The position numbers and the translations under genes are program-made. 64,000 nt of DNA, taken from JARFQW01 sp963842955. GTDB lineage: Bacteria; Pseudomonadota; Gammaproteobacteria; Steroidobacterales; XN24. The notes under the pieces were generated by a model. That model saw only the letters and a program-made list of their open reading frames with translations, was not told the DNA's origin and ran no database searches. Of this stretch, positions 1 through 8,335 are shown piece after piece; within the stretch, counting starts at the first letter, position 1, and each line of letters starts with the position of its first letter. Where the stretch lies: positions 558,001 through 622,000 of the forward strand of contig CAWJIJ010000011.1 in NCBI GenBank assembly GCA_963842955.1. The letters are read 5' to 3'.

Positions 1-1745
1 GTAATGTCGCCCGAGGCCGTAGCCTGCTCGCGGGCGGTGCGGGAGATGTTCTGCACCAGGGACGCAATCTGCCCCGAAACACTTTCGATTTCGTCCAGGG
101 CCGCGCCGGCGTTCTCCGCCAGCAAGGCGCCGCCGACCACATCGGTCGTGCTTCGCTCCATCGAGACCACGGCTTCGTTGGTATCGGACTGAATGGTCTT
201 GACGAGCACTTCGATCTGCCGGGTCGCGTTGGTGGCCCGCTCCGCGAGTCGCTGGACTTCGTCGGCCACCACGGCAAAGCCCCGGCCGGCCTCGCCGGCC
301 ATGGAGGCCTGGATGGAGGCGTTGAGCGCAAGAATGTTGGTCTGCTCGGCGATGTCGTTGATGAGCTCGACAATGTTCCCGATCTCCTGGGAACTCTCGC
401 CCAGGCGCTTGATGCGCTTGGACGTGTCCTGAATCGTCTCGCGAATGGTGTTCATGCCCTCGATCGTGCGCCGTACGGCGTCACCGCCCTTGTGAGCCAC
501 GTCCACCGAGTGACGCGCCACGTCGGCCGAGCGCTCGGCATCGCCGGAAACCGCTTCCACCGAAGCAGCCATGCGGGCAATGGACTCCGACGCATCCGCC
601 ACCTGCTTGGACTGGGTTTCGCTCGCCGAGGCCAGGTGTCCGGCAGTCGCCTGGGTTTGTCGGGCTGCTCCATCCACTTTCGTCGCCGTCGCATCGATCG
701 TGGCCACCAGGTCACGCAGCGCCTCAATCGCGTAATTTATCGAGTCGGCGATGGCCCCCGTGATGTCCTCGGTCACCGTCGCCTGAACCGTCAGGTCACC
801 ATCGGCAAGGCTGCCGAGTTCGTCGAGCAGACGAAGAATAGCGTCCTGGTTGCGGTCGTTCTGGTTGAACTGTCCCTCGCCGTCCAGCCCGCCCGGGCGG
901 GCTCGCAGCAGAGCCGTAGCCAGCAGCGCGCCGAGCACGGCGCCTGCGGCGAGGAGCCATGGCAGCCAGCCCGGAATCCCCGAACTGGAATCCGCCGGGG
1001 TCGCGGTCTCACCCAGACCGCGGGTATAGGCGGGTATGGCCTCGATCACAGCCGCGCGGGCGGTTCGGGCGGCGCCGATTCCTTCACCGGCACCCACGAG
1101 CGCCAGCACCTGGGACGACAGCTTGCGATACTCGCGCTCGAGGCCGGCGACATCCACGCCTGGCCCGGCGATCGGCGCCACACCGGCGGTCGTGTCGCGG
1201 CCGGCGAATCCCAGCACCACCTGGCCCAGCAGCATCTCCTGGTCCGCCAACTGGCGCAGAGTACCCTCGATCGGAGCACCGGAAACCAGGCTGTTGCCGA
1301 GCGCGCCAATGGTCCGGGCCGCGACCGCCGCAGCGGTTGCCCTGCCGGCCTGGGCGGGCGTCACCGACCCGCCGAGACTATCCAGCCGCCGGGCCAGCCC
1401 GTTCGCCGTGGACGCCAGTTCGCCGGCCGTTGCGGCGGCGGTGGTCAGTGGGTCACGCGCGGCGGCGAGTTCCTCCACCGCCCTGCCCAGCGCCGAGCCG
1501 CTGCCCAGCCGGGAGCGGGCCTGGTCAAGGGCATCAAACGCCGCCGTGTCCCCGCTCAGCGCAAGCTCGCTGGTCGCGACCAGCTTCTGTGCCTCGGCGC
1601 TTGCCTGGGCAACGCTCGCCGCCCGGTTGTCCGGCGGCAGCTTGCCGCCGGCCATGAACGCGGCGATTGCCGCAGCCGCCAGCAGCACGGTCAGCACGAT
1701 CGCAAGTATCGCGTTTACCCGATTGCCCTTGGATATGTCAGCCAT
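1..1745 (-). CDS. pilJ: PilJ, methyl-accepting chemotaxis protein of the type IV pilus Chp pathway (3' end cut by window)
   Basis: Membrane chemoreceptor that feeds the Pil-Chp kinase pathway controlling twitching motility. Reading the minus strand from the ATG at 1745 gives an N-terminal membrane segment (about residues 12-30), a periplasmic region of roughly 230 residues, and a second membrane segment near residue 250. The cytoplasmic signalling domain follows and includes the hairpin-tip-like stretch EQTNILALNASIQA followed by GRGFAVVADEVQRLAERA. The reading frame stays open to base 1, so the C-terminus lies outside the window. It follows pilI by 38 bases in the order pilG-pilH-pilI-pilJ, as in Pseudomonas, which makes the PilJ identity much more likely than a generic chemoreceptor. 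Confidence 0.93.
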   Translation of the reverse strand, partial: MADISKGNRVNAILAIVLTVLLAAAAIAAFMAGGKLPPDNRAASVAQASAEAQKLVATSELALSGDTAAFDALDQARSRLGSGSALGRAVEELAAARDPLTTAAATAGELASTANGLARRLDSLGGSVTPAQAGRATAAAVAARTIGALGNSLVSGAPIEGTLRQLADQEMLLGQVVLGFAGRDTTAGVAPIAGPGVDVAGLEREYRKLSSQVLALVGAGEGIGAARTARAAVIEAIPAYTRGLGETATPADSSSGIPGWLPWLLAAGAVLGALLATALLRARPGGLDGEGQFNQNDRNQDAILRLLDELGSLADGDLTVQATVTEDITGAIADSINYAIEALRDLVATIDATATKVDGAARQTQATAGHLASASETQSKQVADASESIARMAASVEAVSGDAERSADVARHSVDVAHKGGDAVRRTIEGMNTIRETIQDTSKRIKRLGESSQEIGNIVELINDIAEQTNILALNASIQASMAGEAGRGFAVVADEVQRLAERATNATRQIEVLVKTIQSDTNEAVVSMERSTTDVVGGALLAENAGAALDEIESVSGQIASLVQNISRTAREQATASGDI

Positions 1746-1783
1746 TCTTGTTCACCAGATTTCTTGTTAATGCTCTGCCGGCG

Positions 1784-2353
1784 CTAATCGCTTTCGGTCG
1801 CCGCACGGAGAAAAAGGGGGCTTTCCACCAGTCTCAGGAGGCTCATGCTGGGCCAGGTCTGGCCGCCCTCGGAAAATGCACCGTCCAGATACCGGTCACA
1901 GCGCAAGACCACCGGCGGAATTCCGGAGCGCCGCGCAGCGTCCGAGAAACGCCGGAATCCCAGCACTTCGTCCACGGCGAGCCCGGCCGGGACCTGAGGA
2001 TGATTCACGACAAGCACGCGGCTGCTGCGTCCCGGGCGGATAACGGCCCCGCCAAGAAACGCCTTGAAATCTACAACCGGCAGCAGTTGGCCACGCACGT
2101 TGGCCATGCCCAGAACCCAGGTTTTGGCGCCTGGAATCCGTGCCAGTTGCTCCGGCCACGCGAGAACCTCGCGAACCTCTTCCCGACGAGTGACAAAGGC
2201 CTCATCGCCAAGCCGGAATGCCAGGCCGGTCCAGTCCTGGCTGTCGGTCCCGCCTGTTGTGCCCGCCACTGTCCGCGCCCGCTGGTCCATTTCAGCGAGG
2301 AGCTCATAGGGCCGATCCACGAGGCTCCGCAGCTCGGTGGCAGCCACGCTCAT
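1784..2353 (-). CDS. pilI: PilI, CheW-like adaptor
   Basis: CheW-domain adaptor that couples the PilJ receptor to the ChpA histidine kinase in the pilus chemosensory array. The 189-residue product has an N-terminal helix of about 40 residues and then a CheW fold, with the typical strand GMANVRGQLLPVVDF near residues 80-95 and a VLVVNHPQVPAGLAVDEVLG stretch after it. The ATG at 2353 has a GGAG six bases upstream on the minus strand. It lies between pilH and pilJ on the same strand, consistent with one transcript. The length matches PilI (about 180 residues). Confidence 0.92.
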   Translation of the reverse strand: MSVAATELRSLVDRPYELLAEMDQRARTVAGTTGGTDSQDWTGLAFRLGDEAFVTRREEVREVLAWPEQLARIPGAKTWVLGMANVRGQLLPVVDFKAFLGGAVIRPGRSSRVLVVNHPQVPAGLAVDEVLGFRRFSDAARRSGIPPVVLRCDRYLDGAFSEGGQTWPSMSLLRLVESPLFLRAATESD

Positions 2354-2416
2354 CCCCGTACTCCATTACGAAGGTATGACCGAGGAGCCATGGCCACTGA
2401 GAGAAAGGCTCTGTCT

Positions 2417-2782
2417 TCAGGCACCGAGTACAGCACGCACCTTCTCCACCAGTACCGATTCGGTGACCGGTTTTGTCAGGTATTCCACCGCGCCCTGACG
2501 CATGCCCCAAATACGGTCCGTCTCCTGATCCTTGGTGGTCACCATCACGACAGGAATACCCGCCGTTTCCGGGTTCTTCGATAGTTCGCGAGTCGCCTGG
2601 AACCCGTTGGTTCCAGGCATGACCACATCCATCAGCACGAGGTCGGGCTTCAGTTCCCGGGCCTTGGCAATGCCGTCGGCTCCGTTGTCGGCGGCGGCCG
2701 TCTCAAACCCGTTTTTCTCAAGGAACTGCTGCAGGACATGTACCTCGGTAGGCGAATCGTCCACGATCAGCACAAGCGGCAT
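2417..2782 (-). CDS. pilH: PilH, CheY-like response regulator
   Basis: Single-domain receiver protein of the Chp pathway, thought to act as phosphate sink or to control retraction. The 121-residue receiver has the acidic pair at D8-D9, the phospho-acceptor D52 in LVLMDVVMPG, T82/T83 and K104 in YLTKP. The segment VTTKDQETDRIWGMRQGA is very close to Pseudomonas PilH. The frame opens further upstream, but the ATG at 2782 is preceded by GGAGGAAG at good spacing, and that ribosome site lies inside the longer frame, so 2782 is chosen. It follows pilG by 61 bases. Confidence 0.94.
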   Translation of the reverse strand: MPLVLIVDDSPTEVHVLQQFLEKNGFETAAADNGADGIAKARELKPDLVLMDVVMPGTNGFQATRELSKNPETAGIPVVMVTTKDQETDRIWGMRQGAVEYLTKPVTESVLVEKVRAVLGA

Positions 2783-2843
2783 GTTCGCTTCCTCCATTGC
2801 TGGCCCCACCGGTTCGGCGGGCCGCTTCTTCTTGCTTCGGGTG

Positions 2844-3233
2844 TCAGGGGCTCACGTGGCTCTGAATCGCACTGAGCAATTCGTCGCGCGTGAAGGGCTT
2901 TGTCAGATAATGTTCCGAACCCACGATACGGCCACGGGCCCGATCAAACAGGCCGTCCTTGCTGGACAGCATGATGACCGGCGTAGTCTTGAACAATTTG
3001 TTGTGCTTTATAAGGGCACAGGTCTGATAACCGTCCAGGCGCGGCATCATGATGTCGACAAATATGACATCCGGATGGTGATCCGCAATCTTGGACAGTG
3101 CATCAAAGCCATCGACAGCGGTAAAGACCTCGCATCCCTCCCGGCTGAGGAGGGTCTCCGCAGTACGGCGGATGGTCTTGCTGTCATCGATGACCAGAAC
3201 CTTGAGTCCCTTCAATCCGTCTGGCGTGCTCAC
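2844..3233 (-). CDS. pilG: PilG, CheY-like response regulator
   Basis: Receiver-domain protein of the type IV pilus chemosensory system; in Pseudomonas it stimulates PilB-driven extension. The 129-residue protein contains D16-D17, phospho-acceptor D60 in VIFVDIMMPRLDG, S90 and K112 in YLTKPFTRDELL. It is the first gene of the minus-strand pil cluster visible here, with a 230-base upstream gap before gshB that should hold the operon promoter. The pairing with PilH, PilI and PilJ fixes the assignment. Confidence 0.94.
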   Translation of the reverse strand: MSTPDGLKGLKVLVIDDSKTIRRTAETLLSREGCEVFTAVDGFDALSKIADHHPDVIFVDIMMPRLDGYQTCALIKHNKLFKTTPVIMLSSKDGLFDRARGRIVGSEHYLTKPFTRDELLSAIQSHVSP

Positions 3234-3464
3234 GAACGGCCATTACCTCGATTCAGTTCCCTGACGATGCTCCTACGGCTCAAGGAGCAGTGACATCGGG
3301 CCTTTTAACATATAAGCAGGGTGCTGACTACGACCCGGGTCACGGCGCCCTGAATACCGTCCGCAAAGGGCCCTCCGAAGGCCGGAAGGCATCCTGAAAC
3401 CGGCTCGTGACCTGATATAGTTCCCCCGCCCGCGCCAGGCGCAACTGCCCCCCGGAGTTTGCAG
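3234..3464. other. Divergent intergenic region pilG / gshB
   Basis: About 230 bases separate the divergent pilG and gshB starts. A 7-bp stem (TGCTCCT at 3268-3274 with AGGAGCA at 3283-3289, 8-base loop) lies in what would be the pilG leader. A TATAGT at 3416-3421 is a fair -10 hexamer for gshB but has no convincing -35 partner. No additional gene is apparent. Confidence 0.35.
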
Positions 3465-4442
3465 ATGCCGAAAAAGCCGATTCGGCTCGGGGTCGTGATG
3501 GACCCCATAGAGTCCATTTACCCGCCCAAGGACAGCACCCTTGCCATGCTGCTCGAAGCCCAGAGGCGGGGCTGGGAGATCCACTACATGCGCCAGGCGG
3601 ATGTGTTCTCGGCCAGCGGCCGGCCGCTGGCCCACAGCCAACGCCTGGAGGTTGCCGACGACAAGGACGACTGGTATCAGCTGAACGGCCCCGGCGAAGC
3701 GGAAATCGGCTCGCTGGACGTCATCCTGATGCGCAAGGATCCGCCCTTTGACATGGAGTACATCTACACGACGTATCTCCTGCAGCGGGCTGAAGAGGCC
3801 GGTACCCTGGTGGTCAACCGTACGGACAGCCTTCGCGACGTGAGCGAGAAGGCCTATACGATGTGGTTTGCGGACTGCTGCCCGCCGACACTGATCACCC
3901 GGTCCATGGCGGAAATGCGCCGGTTTCTTTCGGAACAGGGCCATATCGTCGTCAAGCCGCTGGATGGCATGGGGGGACGATCGATTTTCATCGTCCACCA
4001 CGACGATCCGAACGTGGGCGTAATTCTGGAGACCATCACCGCGGACGATGCGCGGTACGCGATGGCTCAGCGCTTCATTCCGGAAATACGCGAGACCGGT
4101 GACAAGCGGATCCTTCTCTTTAACGGCGAGCCTTTTTCCCACGCCCTGGCACGCATCCCTGCGGAGGGCGAAAGTCGCGGAAACCTTGCCGTCGGCGCAC
4201 GCGGCGAGGGTCGGGAGCTATCGGAACGGGACCGCTGGATCTGTGAGAGGGTCGGTCCCGTTCTGCGGGAAAAAGGCATTCTGTTCGCCGGCCTCGATGT
4301 TATTGGCGACTATCTCACCGAGATTAACGTCACGAGCCCGACCGGCATCCGCGAACTGGACCGGATGTATGACGAGAACCTGGCCGGCCGCCTTTTCGAC
4401 GCCATCGAGTCAGCCCTTGAAACGCGGGTTACCCGGCAGTAA
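3465..4442 (+). CDS. gshB: Glutathione synthetase
   Basis: ATP-grasp ligase that joins gamma-glutamylcysteine and glycine to make glutathione, the second step of the pathway in the cytoplasm. The product of about 325 residues begins with the family's N-terminal GVVMDPIESI motif and MRKDPPFDMEYIY. The ATP-grasp core includes VVKPLDGMGGRSIF, and the C-terminal Mg/ATP site includes DVIGDYLTEINVTSPTGIRE. The ATG at 3465 has CGGAG about eight bases upstream; a TTG two codons earlier is less likely. The next gene starts inside its 3' end, so it probably heads a long plus-strand operon. Confidence 0.97.
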   Translation: MPKKPIRLGVVMDPIESIYPPKDSTLAMLLEAQRRGWEIHYMRQADVFSASGRPLAHSQRLEVADDKDDWYQLNGPGEAEIGSLDVILMRKDPPFDMEYIYTTYLLQRAEEAGTLVVNRTDSLRDVSEKAYTMWFADCCPPTLITRSMAEMRRFLSEQGHIVVKPLDGMGGRSIFIVHHDDPNVGVILETITADDARYAMAQRFIPEIRETGDKRILLFNGEPFSHALARIPAEGESRGNLAVGARGEGRELSERDRWICERVGPVLREKGILFAGLDVIGDYLTEINVTSPTGIRELDRMYDENLAGRLFDAIESALETRVTRQ

Positions 4443-5484
4443 GGCCCACTGGGCGGCAAGCCTGCTGGCCCTGGCCGGCCTGCTCTTGGCCGGCTGCGAC
4501 GCCCCCGAGGACGTTTACCGCACCCGTTTCGAGGCCATGGGCACCCTGGTGGATGTCAATATCGCCGGTGCTGACCCGGCGGAGGCGGCCAGTGCGGCCG
4601 CCGCGGTCGAGGCGCTTTTCCATGACCGGGAACGGCGCTGGGACCCCTGGGGGGACGGCGAGCTCGGCGCGCTCAACGAAGCCCTGCGCCAGGCGGGAAC
4701 CGCGCAGCCATCCGAGGAGCTCGGCCGTATCCTGGCCGACGCGGCCGCTATCAGCACCCTCAGTGACGCCCGGTTTGATCCCGCTGTAGGCACCCTGACC
4801 CTGCTTTGGGGTTTCAGCCGGGACGACATCGCGCCGACCGCACCGCCGGATCCCGAGCGCTTGCGAGAGACGGTGGCCGACCTCAGGCCGGTCGCTGAAC
4901 TGCTGACAGACGGCGGAGCGGTATCCACCCCCGGCGGGACGCTGATCGACCTCGGAGGATTTGCAAAGGGCGTGGCTGTCGACGAGGCCATCGAGCTCCT
5001 CCGCTCACGCGGTGTGTCGGACGCGATTGTGAATGCCGGCGGCGATCTGCGTGCCTACGGCAGCGCGGGCGACCGGCCCTGGCGTATCGGCATCCGCCAT
5101 CCAAGGGCCGAAGGCATCATGGCGGGCCTCGAGATCAAGGACGACGAGAGCGTATTTACGTCGGGGGACTACGAGCGGTTCTTCGAGGCCGACGGCCGCC
5201 GCTACCACCATATCCTCAATCCGGCGACGGGTTATCCGGCGACGGGGATCAGCTCCGTCACCGTTGTCCACCGGGACGCCGCCATCGCCGACGCGGCGGC
5301 TACCGCCCTGTTTGTCGCAGGCCCCGACGACTGGCCAGAGGTGGCCTCGCGCCTGGATCTGCAACAGGTGATGGTGGTCGAGGACAATGGCCGCATTCAC
5401 CTCTCGCCGGCCATGAAATCGCGCCTCTGGTTCCCCGGCGACGGCCCGCCGGGCGACCAGGTCGTGGTCCGGAACATACCGTGA
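4417..5484 (+). CDS. apbE: ApbE-family FAD:protein FMN transferase (lipoprotein)
   Basis: Periplasmic enzyme that attaches FMN from FAD to a Ser/Thr of target proteins such as Nqr/Rnf subunits or other FMN-binding domains. The mature part shows the family hallmarks: FEAMGTLVDV near the N-terminus, LIDLGGFAKGVAVDEA, NAGGDLRAYG and HHILNPATGYPAT. The frame runs open far upstream, antiparallel to nothing real. The TTG at 4417 is preferred because it gives a short basic start and a hydrophobic stretch ending in the lipobox LLAGC (Cys27). It would overlap gshB by 26 bases, suggesting translational coupling. The stop overlaps the next start. No flavinylated substrate is encoded in this window. Confidence 0.9.
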   Translation: MKRGLPGSKAHWAASLLALAGLLLAGCDAPEDVYRTRFEAMGTLVDVNIAGADPAEAASAAAAVEALFHDRERRWDPWGDGELGALNEALRQAGTAQPSEELGRILADAAAISTLSDARFDPAVGTLTLLWGFSRDDIAPTAPPDPERLRETVADLRPVAELLTDGGAVSTPGGTLIDLGGFAKGVAVDEAIELLRSRGVSDAIVNAGGDLRAYGSAGDRPWRIGIRHPRAEGIMAGLEIKDDESVFTSGDYERFFEADGRRYHHILNPATGYPATGISSVTVVHRDAAIADAAATALFVAGPDDWPEVASRLDLQQVMVVEDNGRIHLSPAMKSRLWFPGDGPPGDQVVVRNIP

Positions 5485-5849
5485 AACGGTTCAGCGCCGG
5501 CGACCTGGTCGTACTCGCCCTGGGCGCGTCGTTCGTAGGCGCCTCCTACGCCGCATTCTGGGGGGACCGGACCGAGGGCACCCAGGCAGCCGTCTTCGTC
5601 GGCCGGGAGCAGGTCGCCATGCTGGACCTGGAGGCGTCAGCTGATCACGAAATCCACGGACGAATCGGAGTCAGCCAGCTACGGGTAGAGGCCGGCCGTG
5701 TCCGGTTCATCGACTCACCCTGCCCTGGCCGTATCTGCGTCCACAGCGGCTGGCTGGCGCGAACCGGGGAGGTCGCCGCCTGCCTTCCGAACGGCATCGT
5801 TGTGGAAGTTCTGGGCGGGGAGCGCGAGTTCGATGCGGTCAATCGCTGA
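5481..5849 (+). CDS. NusG domain II-containing membrane-anchored protein
   Basis: 122-residue protein with one N-terminal membrane segment (about residues 8-26) and a beta-rich domain resembling the NusG domain II family, including the conserved SPCPGRICVHSGW region with two cysteines and a final HG/NG turn. The family is of unknown biochemical function and commonly sits beside ApbE and the Gx transporter, often near redox-driven membrane complexes. The GTG start overlaps the apbE stop (GTGA), and its own 3' end overlaps the next gene by 17 bases, so the three are probably co-translated. It is not transcription factor NusG. Confidence 0.8.
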   Translation: MKRFSAGDLVVLALGASFVGASYAAFWGDRTEGTQAAVFVGREQVAMLDLEASADHEIHGRIGVSQLRVEAGRVRFIDSPCPGRICVHSGWLARTGEVAACLPNGIVVEVLGGEREFDAVNR

Positions 5850-6393
5850 ACAAGCGGGTTCCGAAAGACGGGGCGACCTGACCGCTGCCGGCCAGCGGGA
5901 TGCTCTCGTGGCGGGATTCGCGGCGCTGGCTATCGCCATTCATATCCTGGAAGCGGCGTTCCCAAGCCCGCTGCCCGGAGTGAAGCCCGGGCTCGCCAAC
6001 GTCGTCACGGTGGTCGTCTTCCTTCGCTGGGGCTGGCGGATGGCCGCTGCGGTCGCCGTGCTGCGCGTCCTGGTGGGCAGCCTGCTGGTGGGGAGCTTCC
6101 TGTCCCCGACCTTCATGATGAGCGCCGCGGGCGGCGTGGCCGCCCTGACGGCGCTGGGGCTTGTTGCGCTGCTGCCGGGGCGCCCCGTAGGAGCCCTGGG
6201 CGCCAGCGTCCTGGCAGCTCTCGCCCATATGGGGACCCAGCTCATGGTCGCCTATGTGCTCTTTATCCCGCACACCGCGCTTTTTGGTCTCGTTCCGCCT
6301 TTGTTGACTGCGTCACTGATCTTCGGGACGGTCAGCGGTATCATTGCGGCAACGGTTCTGGATATTCTGGCAACGGAGGCCGACTCATCCTGA
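5833..6393 (+). CDS. Gx transporter family / HepPP synthase component I-like membrane protein
   Basis: 186-residue polytopic protein with about five or six membrane segments, containing the characteristic FPSPLPGVKPGLANVVTV segment followed by FLRWGWRMA and RVLVGSLLVGS. The family is annotated as Gx transporter or heptaprenyl diphosphate synthase component I and resembles ECF-type S components. Its substrate is not established. The ATG at 5833 lies within the end of the NusG-II gene. The frame opens earlier, but those residues are not hydrophobic and look like out-of-frame sequence. The position after apbE and the NusG-II gene is the recurrent arrangement seen in other bacteria, suggesting a flavin- or quinone-related membrane module. 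Confidence 0.8.
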   Translation: MRSIAEQAGSERRGDLTAAGQRDALVAGFAALAIAIHILEAAFPSPLPGVKPGLANVVTVVVFLRWGWRMAAAVAVLRVLVGSLLVGSFLSPTFMMSAAGGVAALTALGLVALLPGRPVGALGASVLAALAHMGTQLMVAYVLFIPHTALFGLVPPLLTASLIFGTVSGIIAATVLDILATEADSS

Positions 6394-7229
6394 CCCACTG
6401 GCGATCTACGGCCGGTGACCGGCTCGCATGGACAGCATTCCTGGCGGCCGCGACCCACGGCATCCTTATCCTGGGCATCACTTTTGCGCCGGGAGAGGCG
6501 GCTGCTCCCCGGCCAACACCGACACTCGAAGTCGTCATCGTGCCCGATGACGGACAGGATGCGCTCGCCCCGGAGAAAGCCGAGTACCTGGCCCAGGAAA
6601 ACCAGCAGGGCGCCGGCAACACCCGTGAGCAGGTCCGGCCGGAGCTGGCCAACCCAACTCCCCCGTCGGCGCCGGGAGCCTCCATGGAGGCGGGTCTCGC
6701 CCTGCGGCTGACACCGGCATCACCCGAAAGCGCCAGGGTAATATCGGCCCGCGCCTCTGCGGAGCGGCAGGCGGCCGGTGAGCAGGCAGAAACCGCGGAA
6801 TCGCCGGGTGCCGCGGAGCCTCAGGAGCGCCAGGCCAGCAGCGAAGTCCTGCGCGAGCACTTTGTGGCCGTAAACACCAAGGAAACGGGATTCGCGGAGT
6901 ATCTGGCGTCCTGGAAGGACCGCATGGAACAAATGGGCACCCTCGAGTTTCCGACGGCCGCCCGGGCCAGCGGAAAGGCCGGCAGCCCCGTGCTCGAGGT
7001 CGCCCTGAACGCGGACGGCAGCATTTCGGAAGTCCGGATCCAGCGGTCCTCCGGCCATGGCGAGCTGGATCGGGCGGCAGTCAGCCTTGTTCGGCTGGGT
7101 TCCCCCTACGACCCGTTTCCCGCCGAGATCCGCAGCCAGTTCGACGTTCTGCGCTTCGCCTATGAGTGGCGCTTTATCGAGGGCACCGTCGCAGGTTCGT
7201 CGATTTTCGCAGGCTATCCGGAGAGCTGA
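6390..7229 (+). CDS. TonB-like energy transducer, apparent CTG start
   Basis: TonB-family protein with an N-terminal membrane anchor (WTAFLAAATHGILILGITF, about residues 14-32), a Pro/Glu/Ala-rich spacer and a C-terminal TonB-like domain from about residue 185 (KAGSPVLEVALNADGSISEV). It would transmit proton-motive force to an outer-membrane partner. The first standard start in frame is the GTG at 6540, which would remove the whole anchor. The only plausible upstream start is the CTG at 6390, overlapping the previous stop and lying 10 bases after a perfect GGAGG (6375-6379). A base error or lost start codon is the alternative. The family commonly lies between gshB and yqgE in gammaproteobacteria. 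Confidence 0.75.
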   Translation: MTHWRSTAGDRLAWTAFLAAATHGILILGITFAPGEAAAPRPTPTLEVVIVPDDGQDALAPEKAEYLAQENQQGAGNTREQVRPELANPTPPSAPGASMEAGLALRLTPASPESARVISARASAERQAAGEQAETAESPGAAEPQERQASSEVLREHFVAVNTKETGFAEYLASWKDRMEQMGTLEFPTAARASGKAGSPVLEVALNADGSISEVRIQRSSGHGELDRAAVSLVRLGSPYDPFPAEIRSQFDVLRFAYEWRFIEGTVAGSSIFAGYPES

Positions 7230-7271
7230 CGGTCCTTGTATCCTCCCCCGCGCCGGCGGGATACTAGCGTT

Positions 7272-7835
7272 ATGAACGACAGCACCTATCTGACCGGGCA
7301 GTTACTCATCGCCATGCCCGGGCTCGGTGACCCCAATTTCGATCACACGGTCACCTACATCTGCGATCACAACGCAGACGGCGCGCTGGGCATCGTCGTC
7401 AACCGACCCACCGACATGACTCTCGGGCAAGTGCTCCAGCAGATGGAGCTGCCTGCGGAGGAGGACAGACTGGGGGTCCAGCCGGTGATGGAGGGCGGCC
7501 CGGTTCAGCCAGAACGGGGATTCGTTGTGCACGACTCCGGGGCAGACTATGCCTCCACGCTGGAAGTCGCCGACGGAGTCCGGATCACGACTTCGAAGGA
7601 CATCCTGGAAGCTCTGGCCTCCGGCACCGGACCCCGGCGCTGCCTTTTCGCCCTCGGTTATGCCGGCTGGGCGGAGGGTCAACTCGAAACCGAGATGACA
7701 GCGAATGCCTGGCTTACGGTACCGGGCGCCCCGGAAATACTCTTTGATACTCCTTATGCAGATCGCTGGCGTCGCGCCGCCGAACTGATCGGCGTCGATA
7801 TCACGGCGCTGAGTTCCAGCGCCGGCCACGCTTAA
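7272..7835 (+). CDS. yqgE: YqgE/AlgH family protein
   Basis: 187-residue member of the UPF0301 (YqgE/AlgH) family, a compact alpha/beta protein whose function is not settled. The family signature is clear: LTGQLLIAMPGLGDPNF at the N-terminus, FDHTVTYICDHNADGALGIV, a GGPVQ turn and CLFALGYAGWAEGQLETE. The ATG at 7272 is chosen because it starts directly before the conserved region; the frame extends 12 codons upstream without conserved residues. It precedes ruvX by 9 bases, the conserved gammaproteobacterial pairing. Confidence 0.93.
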   Translation: MNDSTYLTGQLLIAMPGLGDPNFDHTVTYICDHNADGALGIVVNRPTDMTLGQVLQQMELPAEEDRLGVQPVMEGGPVQPERGFVVHDSGADYASTLEVADGVRITTSKDILEALASGTGPRRCLFALGYAGWAEGQLETEMTANAWLTVPGAPEILFDTPYADRWRRAAELIGVDITALSSSAGHA

Positions 7836-7844
7836 GGGCAAGCC

Positions 7845-8291
7845 TTGGCGGAGCAGTCAACGCTTACCGCCCTGGGTTTCGATTTCGGCCTGCGCCGTAT
7901 CGGCGTGGCCGTCGGGACCACCGTGACGGGAACCGCCCGGGATCTCGCGGTCATCAGGAACGGGGACGAAGGACCCGACTGGGCAGGGATCACAGCCCTG
8001 CTGAGCGAATGGCAACCTGACCTCGCGGTCGTGGGGGTGCCGTATAATATGGACGGATCGCACTCGGATCTCACGGTGCGAGCAGAGCGCTTCGCCAGGC
8101 AGCTTGCAGGGCGGACCGGGTTGCGTGTGGAAACTGTCGACGAGCGTCTATCCTCTCGGGAGGCAGAGACCAGCCTGAAGGCCGAGCGCCGGGACGGACG
8201 GAGAAACCGCAGCGTTGATGCAGCGGCGGTGGACATGCGGGCCGCGGCCGTGATCCTGGAGCGCTGGCTCGCCGCAGAACACTGCCCCTAA
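7845..8291 (+). CDS. ruvX: RuvX/YqgF, putative Holliday-junction resolvase / pre-16S rRNA nuclease
   Basis: 148-residue RNase H-fold nuclease of the YqgF family, linked in E. coli to maturation of the 16S rRNA 5' end. The fold's first strand carries the catalytic Asp in LGFDFGLRRIGVAVG. The middle acidic residue lies in VETVDERLSSREAE, and the final one in SVDAAAVDMRAA. The TTG at 7845 is used as start, nine bases after the yqgE stop; no ATG occurs before the first catalytic strand. It is part of the gshB-pyrB operon. Confidence 0.93.
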   Translation: MAEQSTLTALGFDFGLRRIGVAVGTTVTGTARDLAVIRNGDEGPDWAGITALLSEWQPDLAVVGVPYNMDGSHSDLTVRAERFARQLAGRTGLRVETVDERLSSREAETSLKAERRDGRRNRSVDAAAVDMRAAAVILERWLAAEHCP

Positions 8292-8335
8292 CCCGGCCGC
8301 GCGGTGGCGGCCATGAGACAGAGCGGAGCCCGAAC

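Noticed and set aside
492..1787. Long open frame on the plus strand opposite pilJ
   Set aside because: It is Arg/Gly/Ala-rich without any recognisable motif, while the minus strand reads as a complete chemoreceptor. In GC-rich DNA such opposite-strand frames are expected.
5500..5560. Flavinylation motif in the NusG-II protein (two GAS tripeptides)
   Set aside because: Both fall inside the predicted membrane helix and lack the preceding Asp and the trailing Ser/Thr of ApbE targets.
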